A stretch of DNA of 64,000 nt from Saccharibacillus endophyticus (GCF_013185185.1 NZ_JAAZWE010000002.1:871595-935594), one strand, 5' to 3'. Positions 18,926 to 27,764 are shown, numbered from the stretch's first letter. Translations and numbers: made by a program. Notes: generated by a model not told the origin, from the letters alone.

Positions 18926-19445
18926 GGTGGTCACTTCCTTTCCCTCGCGAATCCGACGATTTTTCGTACAGCTTTTTCAACATTTTCAAGCCCCGGTTTA
19001 TTCTCGATTTGGCCGTCCCTACCGGAATATCCAGCGCTTTCGCGGTTTCTACCGTCGACAGGTCGGCCATATAGTACAGCAGCATCGCTTCGCGAACTTT
19101 GGGCTTCAACCGGGCGAGCAGCTCTCCGAACTCGTCGGCGGTCTCGGCCCGCTCGTATTCGTTCTCCACCGATTGCGACGGACGCAGCGGCAGATGGATC
19201 GAAAATGCTTTTTTCTCTTTTTGATTCCCTTTGTTGCGCCGCCGCATCAACGAATGGCACTCGTTGGCCGCGATGCGCATCAGCCAGGCTTTGATATATT
19301 CGACTTGGCTCCGATCCGCCAGCATCGCTTTGACGAACACTTCCTGACTGATATCTTCCGCGTCCGTCTGGTTGCGCAGCATATGTAAGCAGTATCGGTA
19401 TACGTCTTCTTTGTACGTCCGAAATAACGTATTATCGTCCACCAT
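18909..19445 (-). CDS. ECF sigma factor (cassette 1)
   Basis: This 178-residue sigma-70-family ECF factor has region 2 (LFRTYKEDVYRYCLHMLRNQ, DAEDISQEVFVKAM) and region 4 (RLKPKVREAMLLYYMADLS, VGTAKSRINRGLKMLKKL). It lacks regions 1 and 3, as expected for ECF. It is the first gene of a two-gene operon with its DUF4179-like partner and has an ECF-type promoter 40-70 bases upstream that is shared in form by all four cassettes, so autoregulation is likely. The signal sensed is unknown. Confidence 0.92.
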   Translation of the reverse strand: MVDDNTLFRTYKEDVYRYCLHMLRNQTDAEDISQEVFVKAMLADRSQVEYIKAWLMRIAANECHSLMRRRNKGNQKEKKAFSIHLPLRPSQSVENEYERAETADEFGELLARLKPKVREAMLLYYMADLSTVETAKALDIPVGTAKSRINRGLKMLKKLYEKSSDSRGKGSDHHVSNY

Positions 19446-19484
19446 TTCTCACGCCCTTCGCCCCTCTTTATGATTTATCCCTTT

Positions 19485-19515
19485 TATAGAGACTCGCGAG
19501 TCGGAGAAACAGTTC
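19485..19515 (-). promoter_or_regulatory. ECF-type promoter, cassette 1
   Basis: On the minus strand GAACT (19511-19515), 17 bases, then GTCTCTATA (19485-19493). Spacing and both elements match the other three cassettes. Confidence 0.7.
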
Positions 19516-19532
19516 GCTTTTCAAAAAAATTC

Positions 19533-19568
19533 AAAAAAACGCTCCTTTTCATCGTGCGAAAAGGAGCG
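19533..19568 (-). terminator. Terminator after cassette 2
   Basis: CGCTCCTTTT / AAAAGGAGCG stem followed by seven T on the minus strand. Confidence 0.88.
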
Positions 19569-19593
19569 GAATGTTCGGTATGATTCCGAAGGC

Positions 19594-21348
19594 TTAATCG
19601 GAGATCGGAAGATCGAGATCGCGCGAAGAATCGTAAACGCCGTAAGAGCCCGCGTTGATCGAAAAATCGCTGCCTTCCGGCACGTTTTTGAACACGTCGA
19701 TCCGGTAGCCGAAATCGCCGCCGTATTTGCTCGACGTTTCGTTCAGATCGCTTTCGTACATACGGCCGTCGACTTTCAAATGCGTGCCGCCGATCAGGTA
19801 GAATTTGTTTTCGGTCAGCGTTTGGACATGCACGTCTTTGCCTTTTCGCGTGACTTTATAAGCCATTACGCTCTGATCGGGCATCGTTTCGGAAAACGAC
19901 TGACCTTGATCGCCCGGCGGCTCGATCCCGGTCCACACGTCGGGATATTCGTTCACGACTACCGCATTTCGCAGCTTCAGCGTCAACGTCTTCCCGCTCA
20001 GATCGGTGACGGCGTCGGGAACCAGATCGAACGCGATGTTTTCCGGGCTTTTCGGATCGATGCCCGGCGGCACGTAAGGTTGGCCGGGTATCGGAGCCTG
20101 AAAGCCGGTGATTTCCAGATCATCCACCTGTAATAAGATATCCCGATAAAACAAAAATCGCCCGCCGGGCAGCCCGTTATTCCCCTCTTGGCGATTCACG
20201 GGAATGCTCACTTCGAACGGGCTGACGACGGCTTCCGGCAGCGTCATGCCCGTCCGCTCTTCAAGCGCCTGCTGCCCGTCGATCTTGAGGGTGTAATTCG
20301 ATTCGGCCGCTTGCGATCCTTCGACCGCGAAATCGATCGTCCATTCGCCGCTTGCTTTGTCGGTCGTTCTCACGTACGCATAAGCGAACGATAAGTCTTC
20401 GATCTGCTGCCCTTCAGGTTTTCGGAACGTGAACGAGGTGTTCCGTGACCAGGTTTGTTCGGCACCGATCGACCCCCATACCGGCGAAGTCAGCGGCTTT
20501 TCGCCGTTTTTGATCACGATCTTGCCCGGTTCTTTGGAAAAAACGGACGGCAGATCGCCGCTTTGCGAATCCGGCCAGTCCCGATTCGCTTCGTATTTCA
20601 GATTCAGCCGATTGCCGCCCGACACCCAGTCGTAAGCGGTGATCTTGATCTTCAGATCCTCTTCCGGGATCGCGACGTATTCGCTGCCTGCCGCAAACTC
20701 GCCTTCCAGCGGCGTCTCGACCGTCTGATTGAAAAATAAATCCTTCATCGTCAACCGGTACCTTTTCGTTTCTCCGGTCGCGGGCAGGCTGCCCGAGAAA
20801 TACTGGGTCAACACGGGCTCTTCGCCTTGCGCGTCGCGACGGAAGATATTTCGCTTCGTTCCCGAGATCTCCAGCTTTTGTCCGGTATCCAGATCCGTTA
20901 AAGTCGATTCTCCGAACTCGGCGAGTTCGAAGCTTCTGCCCGCCGTCTCTCGCAAACTCATGCGAAGCGACATCTGCTCTTCTTCCGTTAAAGGTTGACG
21001 ACCGATCGCCGCGTTGTTCAACGTCAACCGGACGCCTTCGGCTTCGGCATAAGCTTCCAACTTTTGTCCCGCGTCGGCGGCAGTCCATGCCCGGTTCGCG
21101 GCATGGTCGAAATACACGGCCGTTCCTCCGGACGCGGCCATGACCGCCGCCGCGGACGCCGCTACCACCCATCGGCGGGCACGCGAGGCGGTCGGCTTTT
21201 CCGCCGGCAAACCGGGCTGCTCGTTCCAACCGGAACGCCGCAGCTTTACTTCCGTGCAAATCCGCTGCCATATGGCTTCATAATCGGGACTGCCGTCCGG
21301 CAGCCCGCGCAGTCCTTGACGGATCTGCTGCTCAGTAACTCGAAGCAC
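19594..21348 (-). CDS. DUF4179-like membrane partner of ECF sigma factor (cassette 2)
   Basis: This 584-residue protein starts at GTG 21348, with GGAAAGGAAGTGG upstream and the 17-base overlap with the sigma gene. The cytosolic part has PDYEAIWQRICTEVKLRRSG, the membrane span is at about 60-80 (VVAASAAAVMAASGGTAVYF), and the extracellular region includes GVRLTLNNAAIGRQ, TLTDLDTGQ and WTIDFAVEGSQA. The C-terminus (FSINAGSYGVYDSSRDLDLP) is nearly the same as in cassette 1, making these the closest pair. An internal segment of about 120 residues absent from cassette 1 accounts for the extra length. Anti-sigma function is inferred. Confidence 0.75.
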   Translation of the reverse strand: MLRVTEQQIRQGLRGLPDGSPDYEAIWQRICTEVKLRRSGWNEQPGLPAEKPTASRARRWVVAASAAAVMAASGGTAVYFDHAANRAWTAADAGQKLEAYAEAEGVRLTLNNAAIGRQPLTEEEQMSLRMSLRETAGRSFELAEFGESTLTDLDTGQKLEISGTKRNIFRRDAQGEEPVLTQYFSGSLPATGETKRYRLTMKDLFFNQTVETPLEGEFAAGSEYVAIPEEDLKIKITAYDWVSGGNRLNLKYEANRDWPDSQSGDLPSVFSKEPGKIVIKNGEKPLTSPVWGSIGAEQTWSRNTSFTFRKPEGQQIEDLSFAYAYVRTTDKASGEWTIDFAVEGSQAAESNYTLKIDGQQALEERTGMTLPEAVVSPFEVSIPVNRQEGNNGLPGGRFLFYRDILLQVDDLEITGFQAPIPGQPYVPPGIDPKSPENIAFDLVPDAVTDLSGKTLTLKLRNAVVVNEYPDVWTGIEPPGDQGQSFSETMPDQSVMAYKVTRKGKDVHVQTLTENKFYLIGGTHLKVDGRMYESDLNETSSKYGGDFGYRIDVFKNVPEGSDFSINAGSYGVYDSSRDLDLPISD

Positions 21349-21865
21349 GATGCCCACTTCCTTTCCTCTGCGCTTCCGGTAATTTTTCGTACAGTTTTTT
21401 CAATACTCCCAATCCCCGGTTGATTCTCGACTTGGCCGTCCCGACCCGAACGTTCAGCGTCCGTGCCGTATCGTTCGTCGACAGATCGGCCATGTAATAC
21501 AACAGCAGCGCTTCCCGGGGTTTGGGGTTCAGCTTGTCCAGCAGCCTGCCGAATTCGTCGGCCGTTTCGGCTTGTTCGTACGCCTGCTCCACCGACGGCG
21601 ACGGATGCAGCGGCAAGTTGATCGAGAACGCCTTTTTTTCTTTTTGATTCCCGTTGCTGCGCCGCCGCATCAACGAATGGCACTCATTGGCCGCGATGCG
21701 CATCAGCCAGGCTTTGATATATTCGACTTGGATCCGGTCCGCCAGCATCGCTTTGACGAACACTTCCTGACAAATATCTTCCGCGTCCGACTGACTTCGC
21801 AGCATATGCAAGCAGTATCGGTATATGTCTTCTTTATACGTTTCGAACAACTTATGATCGTCCAC
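21332..21865 (-). CDS. ECF sigma factor (cassette 2)
   Basis: This 177-residue ECF sigma factor closely resembles the cassette 1 protein: LFETYKEDIYRYCLHMLRSQ, DAEDICQEVFVKAM, KPREALLLYYMADLS and VRVGTAKSRINRGLGVLKKL. The high similarity to cassette 1 on both sigma and partner indicates a recent tandem duplication of the pair. It has its own GAACC-N17-GTCTCT promoter and shares the transcript with its partner. Confidence 0.92.
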   Translation of the reverse strand: MDDHKLFETYKEDIYRYCLHMLRSQSDAEDICQEVFVKAMLADRIQVEYIKAWLMRIAANECHSLMRRRSNGNQKEKKAFSINLPLHPSPSVEQAYEQAETADEFGRLLDKLNPKPREALLLYYMADLSTNDTARTLNVRVGTAKSRINRGLGVLKKLYEKLPEAQRKGSGHRASSY

Positions 21866-21906
21866 GGTTTCCCACGTCCTTTGTCTCTTTTTTATCGTTT
21901 GCTCGT

Positions 21907-21937
21907 TATAGAGACTTGCGGGCGGGAAAAACGGTTC
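21907..21937 (-). promoter_or_regulatory. ECF-type promoter, cassette 2
   Basis: GAACC (21933-21937), 17 bases, GTCTCTATA (21907-21915) on the minus strand. Confidence 0.7.
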
Positions 21938-21954
21938 GCCTTTTGAACAAATCG

Positions 21955-21994
21955 AAAAACCCGTTTCTTTTCCGGATCGGAAAGAAACGGGTTT
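21955..21994 (-). terminator. Terminator after cassette 3
   Basis: AAACCCGTTTCTTT / AAAGAAACGGGTTT stem, then a T-run on the minus strand. Confidence 0.88.
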
Positions 21995-22032
21995 GACGCG
22001 ACGGCATGCGCGAACACGCGGCCGGCCGATCG

Positions 22033-23814
22033 TTATTTGCGCAGCACGATCTCCGTATCCAGCGACGGATCGATCTGACTGTACAAGCCCAATACAAGTT
22101 CGGGATCAACGCCCTGCGGAACGTTCGGGTACACGTCGACCCGGTAATCGCCGTTCGGACGGTAATGCGCATAAGACGATTTGCCGTCCGCCCGATAGGT
22201 ATCGCCGTTTGCGTTCACGATAGGGGCTTCCAGCAGATGCAGCGAATTTTCCGTTTCCGTAATGACTTTAAGAACGTCGCCTTCGCGCGAATAACGGTAA
22301 TGCAAGATGCTGCCGTCCGGAAGTTCGGCATCGATCCGTTGTTCTTGTTGCGTCGGAGCGGCAAGAACGGTTCCGCTCCCTGTCGGTGCTTCGCGAACCA
22401 CTAGGGCATTTTGCAGACGAATCGCCAGCGGCCCCGTAGTCAGATTGCGCACGGCTTCGCTCATGAATCGGAAAGATAACGCCTCCTGCCCTTGAGCCGC
22501 TTGGCCGGAAGATAGGAGCGAAGGATGTTCTGCATGTTCACCTTGCCAGGATTCGAAACCTTCCGCAACAAGTACCGATTTTTCATAATATAGAACAAGA
22601 CCGTCGTGCAGCTTCCGGTCCTTCCGTTCTCTTTCGATCGGAAGATACACGCCATAGGCGCTGACATCGGCTTGCCCAAGCTTCCATCCGATTTTTTGTT
22701 CGATTTCCGAAGCGTTTTCCGGCGTGATTTGAACCACCCGTTCTTGAGCCTGCGTTCCGTCGAGCGTGAAATCCATCTGCCAAGACCCTTCGATCTTTTC
22801 AACCGTTTCGGCGTAACTATAAGTTAAAGTCAAAGCTTGACGCTCTTCGGCGCTCATGTCGTACAACTCGTAATTCATACTGAACGCATCATCTCCCCTA
22901 GTGCCTGAAGTGGGTGCTATGGTTCGGGTGCCGGTATTTAAAAGAAGCTGTGTTTGAGTCTCGGAAAACAAGGATTCCGGAAGCGAAGACAAACTGTAAG
23001 CCTCCGTTCCTTGAAGCTTATAATTTAAGGTCAACAGCCCTTGCTCTTCGTCCCATTTCGAATCGGTGAGCAATACGGACGCGCCTTGGAGTGAAGGAAT
23101 GGGGTATTCGGTTTGATCCTTAACAACACCTTCAAGCGAAATATCGTGGCGACGTACCGTATACAGATCGCTCGTTTCGAAACGGAAACGGCGAGCCTGC
23201 CCTTCCTCGGCCCAATCCCCGTCGAACACTTGAGCGTCAGACACGTTCTGCATGCCTTGCCGCAGGTCGAAGCTGGCTCCTTTCCATTCCTGCGTTGCTC
23301 CGCTGTCCAGATCCGTCAGGCGCGTGGATGCGAACCCGGCGTATTCGGCGTTCGGCACATTCAGACCGCTCAGACTCATTTGCAGCACCAGTCTGTCGCT
23401 TGGTTTTTCCGTTGTAGACCTGCCTTGAAAATGTCCTTGAATCAGGTTGTTGATCGTCAGCTTGATCCCGTCGACCGTAGCCGAAGCTTCCAATGCTTGC
23501 CCGGCAGGCGCCGTGTAGGCTTTGCTCGTTTCGTTTAAGTTTGAAGTCACTGTAGATGCAGGTTCGGTCGCTGTGTCCGTTTGCCAAAACAGTACGCCTG
23601 CAACGGCTACGCAAGCCAACACGCCCGCTCCCGCAGACATGGTCCATCCTCGGCGTAACGATCTTTTTTCCGCAGATACGCTTTCGGCTTTCCATCCGGA
23701 TCTTCGCTTGTCGACTTCGAGGAGAATCCGTCTTCGCATGCCGGCGTAATCCGGATTGTCGTCTTCCAATTCGCGCAGTTCCTGCTCCGCAGCCGGATCA
23801 GTAATTCGAGACAT
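22033..23814 (-). CDS. DUF4179-like membrane partner of ECF sigma factor (cassette 3)
   Basis: This 593-residue protein starts at ATG 23814, again with a 17-base overlap and a GAAAGGAAG site. The cytosolic motif is PDYAGMRRRILLEVDKRRSG, the membrane span lies at about 57-77 (AGAGVLACVAVAGVLFW), and the extracellular part includes VDGIKLTINNLIQG, RLTDLDSGATQEW and WQMDFTLDGTQAQ. The C-terminus (VDVYPNVPQGVDPELVLGLY) has drifted from cassettes 1 and 2. The extracellular sensor-like region is the most variable part, which fits different ligands; that is inference. Confidence 0.75.
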   Translation of the reverse strand: MSRITDPAAEQELRELEDDNPDYAGMRRRILLEVDKRRSGWKAESVSAEKRSLRRGWTMSAGAGVLACVAVAGVLFWQTDTATEPASTVTSNLNETSKAYTAPAGQALEASATVDGIKLTINNLIQGHFQGRSTTEKPSDRLVLQMSLSGLNVPNAEYAGFASTRLTDLDSGATQEWKGASFDLRQGMQNVSDAQVFDGDWAEEGQARRFRFETSDLYTVRRHDISLEGVVKDQTEYPIPSLQGASVLLTDSKWDEEQGLLTLNYKLQGTEAYSLSSLPESLFSETQTQLLLNTGTRTIAPTSGTRGDDAFSMNYELYDMSAEERQALTLTYSYAETVEKIEGSWQMDFTLDGTQAQERVVQITPENASEIEQKIGWKLGQADVSAYGVYLPIERERKDRKLHDGLVLYYEKSVLVAEGFESWQGEHAEHPSLLSSGQAAQGQEALSFRFMSEAVRNLTTGPLAIRLQNALVVREAPTGSGTVLAAPTQQEQRIDAELPDGSILHYRYSREGDVLKVITETENSLHLLEAPIVNANGDTYRADGKSSYAHYRPNGDYRVDVYPNVPQGVDPELVLGLYSQIDPSLDTEIVLRK

Positions 23815-24343
23815 GAACATCGCTTCCTTTCTTCACGTGTATATCTTGTTCTTCCTTCAGCTTCCTGAGCGACCGCAATCCCCGGTTAATTCTTGATTTG
23901 ACGGTTCCGAGCGGCAGACCCAGCATTTCGGCCACCTCCGCCATCGGCAGATCCGCCATGTAATACAGCAGCAGGACTTCCCGAAATTTCGGCTTGACCT
24001 GCCCGAGCAGCGAACCGAATTCGACTGCCGTTTCGCGACGTTCATAAGCAGTTTCAACCGATAGGGCATGCCGGAGCGGATCGTTCTGGAGAAAAACTTG
24101 TTGCTCCTTATCCCTTCCTCGGCTCCTGCGCCGCATGAGGCTGTGGCATTCGTTGGCCGCGATCCTCAGCAGCCAAGCTTTTTCATTGCGAAGATCGCTT
24201 CGGTCCGCCAACATCGCTTTCACGAAAACCTCCTGGCAGATGTCTTCCGCATCGCCTTTATGTTTGAGCATGTACAGACAGTATCGATATACCGTCGTTT
24301 TATAATGTTCGAACAACTCCAGGTCGTTCATCCCTCTTCTCAC
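23798..24343 (-). CDS. ECF sigma factor (cassette 3)
   Basis: This 181-residue ECF sigma factor reads LFEHYKTTVYRYCLYMLKHK, DAEDICQEVFVKAM, KFREVLLLYYMADLP, and LPLGTVKSRINRGLRSLRKL. Region 4 has GTVKSRI in place of GTAKSRI in its paralogs, and the protein is more diverged than those of cassettes 1 and 2. A GGAACTT-N-GTCCTC promoter lies about 60-90 bases upstream. Confidence 0.92.
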   Translation of the reverse strand: MRRGMNDLELFEHYKTTVYRYCLYMLKHKGDAEDICQEVFVKAMLADRSDLRNEKAWLLRIAANECHSLMRRRSRGRDKEQQVFLQNDPLRHALSVETAYERRETAVEFGSLLGQVKPKFREVLLLYYMADLPMAEVAEMLGLPLGTVKSRINRGLRSLRKLKEEQDIHVKKGSDVHVSNY

Positions 24344-24398
24344 ATCCTTATCGACTTCCGTTTGCCTCCTTCAAGATCATGAATGAGCGCGCGCTTCG

Positions 24399-24430
24399 TA
24401 TAGAGGACTTCCGAAACGGCGAAGAAGTTC
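24399..24430 (-). promoter_or_regulatory. ECF-type promoter, cassette 3
   Basis: GGGAACT with GAACT at 24426-24430, 17 bases, then GTCCTCTATA (24399-24408) on the minus strand. Confidence 0.7.
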
Positions 24431-24489
24431 CCGTTTGATGATTCGCCGAAAACTTTAATGATACGCCTGCTTCCAAAAAGGCGAACGCG

Positions 24490-24518
24490 AAAAAGCCGCC
24501 GGGAATTTCCCCGACGGC
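24490..24518 (-). terminator. Terminator after the small membrane protein gene
   Basis: GCCGTCGGG / CCCGGCGGC stem with one mismatch, then five T on the minus strand. Confidence 0.75.
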
Positions 24519-24545
24519 CGCCTTCACTCGATGATCAACCAACCG

Positions 24546-24893
24546 TTAAACGTAAATGCCGATCGCGAGCAGCACGGTTACCACAAATGCCAAGCCGCCC
24601 ATCCAATAGGACACGATATGCGCATGCGCTCCCGGTATATACTTGCGTTCGAACACGGAGCGTACCGCGAACAGCGCGGTAATCAGCCCTGCAAACCAGA
24701 AATAGCCGTGAGGCGCGGAGAATCCAATCAAAAAAGCGATGACCGCAACGGCGCTGACGATCATGAACCCTACATAAGGTTTAAAACCGTCTCCGTCCAC
24801 GTCCCACAGTTTTTCTTTGCTCTGCAACAGGATTCGATCCAGCAGCCACTGGAGAACAGCCAAAGCGACGACGATCGGAGGAATAACAATCAT
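24546..24893 (-). CDS. Small multi-span membrane protein (DUF4181-like)
   Basis: The start is the ATG at 24893 (MIVIPPIVVALAVLQWLLDR) with AGAGGTGAG upstream; the longer frame to 25154 runs through a terminator and the neighbouring gene. The 115-residue product has four hydrophobic segments and a polar WDVDGDGFKPYVG loop plus FERKYIPGAHAHIVSYW. It resembles short DUF4181-type proteins, but that is tentative. It lies between cassettes 3 and 4, bounded by a terminator on each side, so it is a separate transcription unit inside the sigma cluster. Confidence 0.7.
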   Translation of the reverse strand: MIVIPPIVVALAVLQWLLDRILLQSKEKLWDVDGDGFKPYVGFMIVSAVAVIAFLIGFSAPHGYFWFAGLITALFAVRSVFERKYIPGAHAHIVSYWMGGLAFVVTVLLAIGIYV

Positions 24894-24929
24894 GCTCTCA
24901 CCTCTTTCATGCTGATCTTCTATATACGC

Positions 24930-24963
24930 AAAAAAGACCGCCCGGGTCGCAAATCCCGGGCGG
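24930..24963 (-). terminator. Terminator after cassette 4
   Basis: CCGCCCGGG / CCCGGGCGG stem with T6 on the minus strand and T4 on plus. Confidence 0.9.
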
Positions 24964-24978
24964 TTTTCGAACGATGTT

Positions 24979-26820
24979 TTATTTGCGGATGATGACTGTA
25001 GCGTTTTTCGAGTCGTCGACCGTGCCGTAGGCTTGAAGCCCGAGTTCGAACTTCTCGCCTTCCGGCACGTTGTCGAAAACGTACACGCGATCGTAAAATC
25101 CCGTTTCGGTATTCCGAATCGACTTTTCCTCGAATGCATCCGTATCGTGAGCATAGGATTTTCCGTCGACTTTCAATCGGATGCCTTCATAGATATTCAT
25201 GCCGTCCGGTCTTTGAACCTGCACGAGCACGTCGCTTCCTTCGCGGTGCACGATGTACTTGATCGGCAGACCTTCCGGAAGGGTATCCGTCGTTGGTTGT
25301 TCTTTTTCCGTCGGAATCGGAATCTGTTTCCAATAGTCGTCGTGCCGGCGCACGACCCAAGCATTGCTGAACGTGGCGGTTAAGGGCTTGTTTCGGAAAT
25401 CATAACTTTCCCAATAGTCATAGGTCATTTGACCGGCCGTCGCGTTTTTGGACATGCCCTGCACGCCGAATTTGATATACTCCTGCTCGCCTTCCCGTCC
25501 CTGCAGGATCCGCATGCTCGGAACCGGATCTTGAGAACCGGAAGTCGTGACCTCGCCGTCGGTGATGGAGATGCTGTAATCGACGACCTGACCGTCTTTC
25601 CATCCGGTTTCCGAATCTTCTTCATTCCGATAAACCGGAATCGTAACGCCGTAAGCGTCTAACTGCGCGTCGCCCAGCGTCCAGCCGGTCTTCTCCGTCA
25701 GCTCCGACGCGTCTTCGACGGGAATCGTTTCCGTTTGAACGATGGCTTTCGACGAATCGAGCGTGAAATCGATCGTCCACGGCCCTTCGATGACCCGGAC
25801 CGGCTCCGCGTAACTGAACGTCATCGTCATGTCGGCGATCTGGTCTTCGGTCAGTCCTTGAATGTTGTACTCGCCTTCCGCTTCGCTCACGCCCGGCTCC
25901 GGTTCGACGGGTTCGCCCCAACTGCCCGGTCCCAGATCTTTATCGCCCACTTTCAGGTTGACCGAAATCCCCCGATCCATCCCGAGCGTGGCCGAATCCT
26001 CCGTGTCGAGTCTCGGCACGTTTTCGTTCGGCAGGAACTTGATCTTCATCAGCCCTTGCTTCTGATCCCAATCGATATCAGTGATTTTGATTTTGAAATC
26101 CCGATCCGGCAGCACGGTATATTCTTCGCCCAGCTTCACGCTGCCCTCGATCGGAACAGTCGCGCGGCGAATCATGTACAAGCCGGACGTTTCCAGACGA
26201 TAGCGATGTTGCCCTTCCGTATCGTCGAGATCTCCGGTCACTCTCGACGTCGTGTTCAGCGTCCGATTGGCTTCCCAATCTCCGACGCTGCGAACATCGT
26301 CCGTATTGAAATCGCCCATGCTCAATTCCAGCTTTTTGCCGGTATCGAGATCGGTGATCGACGCTTTATCGAATGCCGCGTAGCGCACGTTTTCGCTGCC
26401 GAAACCGCTGAGCGACAAGTCGAGTACCATTCTTTTTTGCGCTTCGCTTTGTCCGTAGCTTCGATCCATCCCTTGAACCGCACTGTTCACTTTCAACATA
26501 ATCCCGTCCACTTCCGCCTGTGCGCCAATCGACTGACCGAGCGGTGCGGCTTTCGTATCCGGAATCAAATGTTCCAAATACCCTTGAGAAGCTGCGGCTC
26601 CCAATGCGATTACGGCTGCAAGCGCCGCGCATGCTACAGGCATGACCCATCTTTTCTTCGGCGACTCTTTGCGGATCGGCGCGGCAGTCTGTTCCTGCCA
26701 ACCCGATCCCCTCTTGTCCGCCTCCAATCGAATCCGGCTCCACATCGCGTCGTAGTTCGGATTTTCTTTTTTCAATCCGCGCAGCTTCTTTTCCGTTTCG
26801 TTTTCAGTAGCTCGAAGCAC
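24979..26820 (-). CDS. DUF4179-like membrane partner of ECF sigma factor (cassette 4)
   Basis: This 613-residue protein starts at GTG 26820, eight bases after AAGAAGG, with the 17-base overlap; a longer frame to 26865 is not supported. The cytosolic motif is PNYDAMWSRIRLEADKRGSG, the membrane span about 57-77, and the extracellular part has VDGIMLKVNSAVQG, SITDLDTGKKLEL and WTIDFTLDSSKA. The C-terminus (VYVFDNVPEGEKFELGLQAY) matches the cassette family. It is the largest of the four partners. No enzymatic motif is visible. Confidence 0.75.
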   Translation of the reverse strand: MLRATENETEKKLRGLKKENPNYDAMWSRIRLEADKRGSGWQEQTAAPIRKESPKKRWVMPVACAALAAVIALGAAASQGYLEHLIPDTKAAPLGQSIGAQAEVDGIMLKVNSAVQGMDRSYGQSEAQKRMVLDLSLSGFGSENVRYAAFDKASITDLDTGKKLELSMGDFNTDDVRSVGDWEANRTLNTTSRVTGDLDDTEGQHRYRLETSGLYMIRRATVPIEGSVKLGEEYTVLPDRDFKIKITDIDWDQKQGLMKIKFLPNENVPRLDTEDSATLGMDRGISVNLKVGDKDLGPGSWGEPVEPEPGVSEAEGEYNIQGLTEDQIADMTMTFSYAEPVRVIEGPWTIDFTLDSSKAIVQTETIPVEDASELTEKTGWTLGDAQLDAYGVTIPVYRNEEDSETGWKDGQVVDYSISITDGEVTTSGSQDPVPSMRILQGREGEQEYIKFGVQGMSKNATAGQMTYDYWESYDFRNKPLTATFSNAWVVRRHDDYWKQIPIPTEKEQPTTDTLPEGLPIKYIVHREGSDVLVQVQRPDGMNIYEGIRLKVDGKSYAHDTDAFEEKSIRNTETGFYDRVYVFDNVPEGEKFELGLQAYGTVDDSKNATVIIRK

Positions 26821-27337
26821 GACCGTCACCTTCTTTCTCCGGCATCGCCGATTCTTTTTCCGCAAACTTTTTTAACGATTTCAATCCCCGACTGATTCTT
26901 GACTTGGCCGTTCCGATCGGTACGCCTAGCGCATCCGCCGTCTCGTTCGTGGACAGGTCCGCCATATAATACAGCAGCAGCGCCTCGCGCAGCTTCGGCT
27001 TCAGTCGTCCCAACAGTTCCTCGAACTCGCCCGACGTCTCGAGCCGTTCGTACGCCTGCTCGACCGATTGCGGAGAACGCAGCGGCATGCCTAGCCAGAA
27101 CGCCCGCTTTTCCTTGATCTCGCCGTTCGTTCTGCGCCGGAGCATCGAATGGCACTCGTTAGCCGCGATCTTCATCAGCCATGCTTTCACGTATTCGATG
27201 CCACTTCGGTCCGCTATCAGTGCTTTGACGAATACCTCCTGACAGACATCCTCCGCGTCCGCGCGACTGCGAAGCATGTACAGGCAGTAATGGTAGACCG
27301 CCTCTTTATGGGTTTCAAAAAGTTCTTTATCGTCCAA
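26804..27337 (-). CDS. ECF sigma factor (cassette 4)
   Basis: This 177-residue ECF sigma factor reads LFETHKEAVYHYCLYMLRSR, DAEDVCQEVFVKAL, KLREALLLYYMADLS and VPIGTAKSRISRGLKSLKKF. The organisation (sigma, 17-base overlap, DUF4179-like partner, terminator) is identical to cassettes 1-3. The promoter upstream is the most diverged of the four (GTTCTTATG). Confidence 0.92.
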   Translation of the reverse strand: MDDKELFETHKEAVYHYCLYMLRSRADAEDVCQEVFVKALIADRSGIEYVKAWLMKIAANECHSMLRRRTNGEIKEKRAFWLGMPLRSPQSVEQAYERLETSGEFEELLGRLKPKLREALLLYYMADLSTNETADALGVPIGTAKSRISRGLKSLKKFAEKESAMPEKEGDGRASSY

Positions 27338-27380
27338 CGTTTCTCACTTCCTTTGCCCCTCTGTGTAGTGATCACTCGAC

Positions 27381-27411
27381 CATAAGAACACGCGGGGGAT
27401 CAAATAGGTTC
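27381..27411 (-). promoter_or_regulatory. ECF-type promoter, cassette 4
   Basis: GGAACC with GAACC at 27407-27411, 17 bases, then GTTCTTATG (27381-27389) on the minus strand. Confidence 0.6.
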
Positions 27412-27436
27412 CATTTTCGCTTCGAATTTTTCATAG

Positions 27437-27461
27437 CAAAAAGGACGGCTGGGGACCGTCC
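27437..27461 (-). terminator. Second terminator downstream of the thioredoxin-like gene
   Basis: GGACGG / CCGTCC stem followed by five T on the minus strand, insulating cassette 4 from read-through. Confidence 0.7.
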
Positions 27462-27485
27462 AAATACTATTCGTGCGAGCAGAGA

Positions 27486-27599
27486 GGCGCTGCGGGAGAA
27501 ATTCGTTCAAGACGCTGTCTCACTTGGAAAACTGGAATGAAATTTTAAGTGTAGGTTTTCCAAGTTCAAAGGCGTTTTTCACTGAATTTCTCCCTCCGC
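27486..27599 (+). repeat. Dispersed palindromic repeat, copy B
   Basis: The ends read GGCGCTGCGGGAGAAATTCG and CTGAATTTCTCCCTCCGC. The inner hairpin is ACTTGGAAAAC / GTTTTCCAAGT, flanked by GCTGTCTC and TTCAAAGGCG as in copy C. It lies between two terminators in a gene-free stretch (27338-27764). Confidence 0.8.
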
Positions 27600-27673
27600 T
27601 AGGTTCGCTTCTTTTACGAAAATTCTTCTTCACTCTTAAAAGAACCGGACGAAAGCCGTCCTTCTTTCCCAAA

Positions 27674-27716
27674 GAAAAACGAACTCGCTCCACAATTAAG
27701 TGGGGCGAGTTCGTTT
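27674..27716 (-). terminator. Terminator after the thioredoxin-like gene
   Basis: AAACGAACTCG / CGAGTTCGTTT stem with a T-run on the minus strand. Confidence 0.85.
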
Positions 27717-27764
27717 CCAGTCGAGCGAAGTTCGATCGTGATCGAACGGCTCTTTTTTCCTTAT

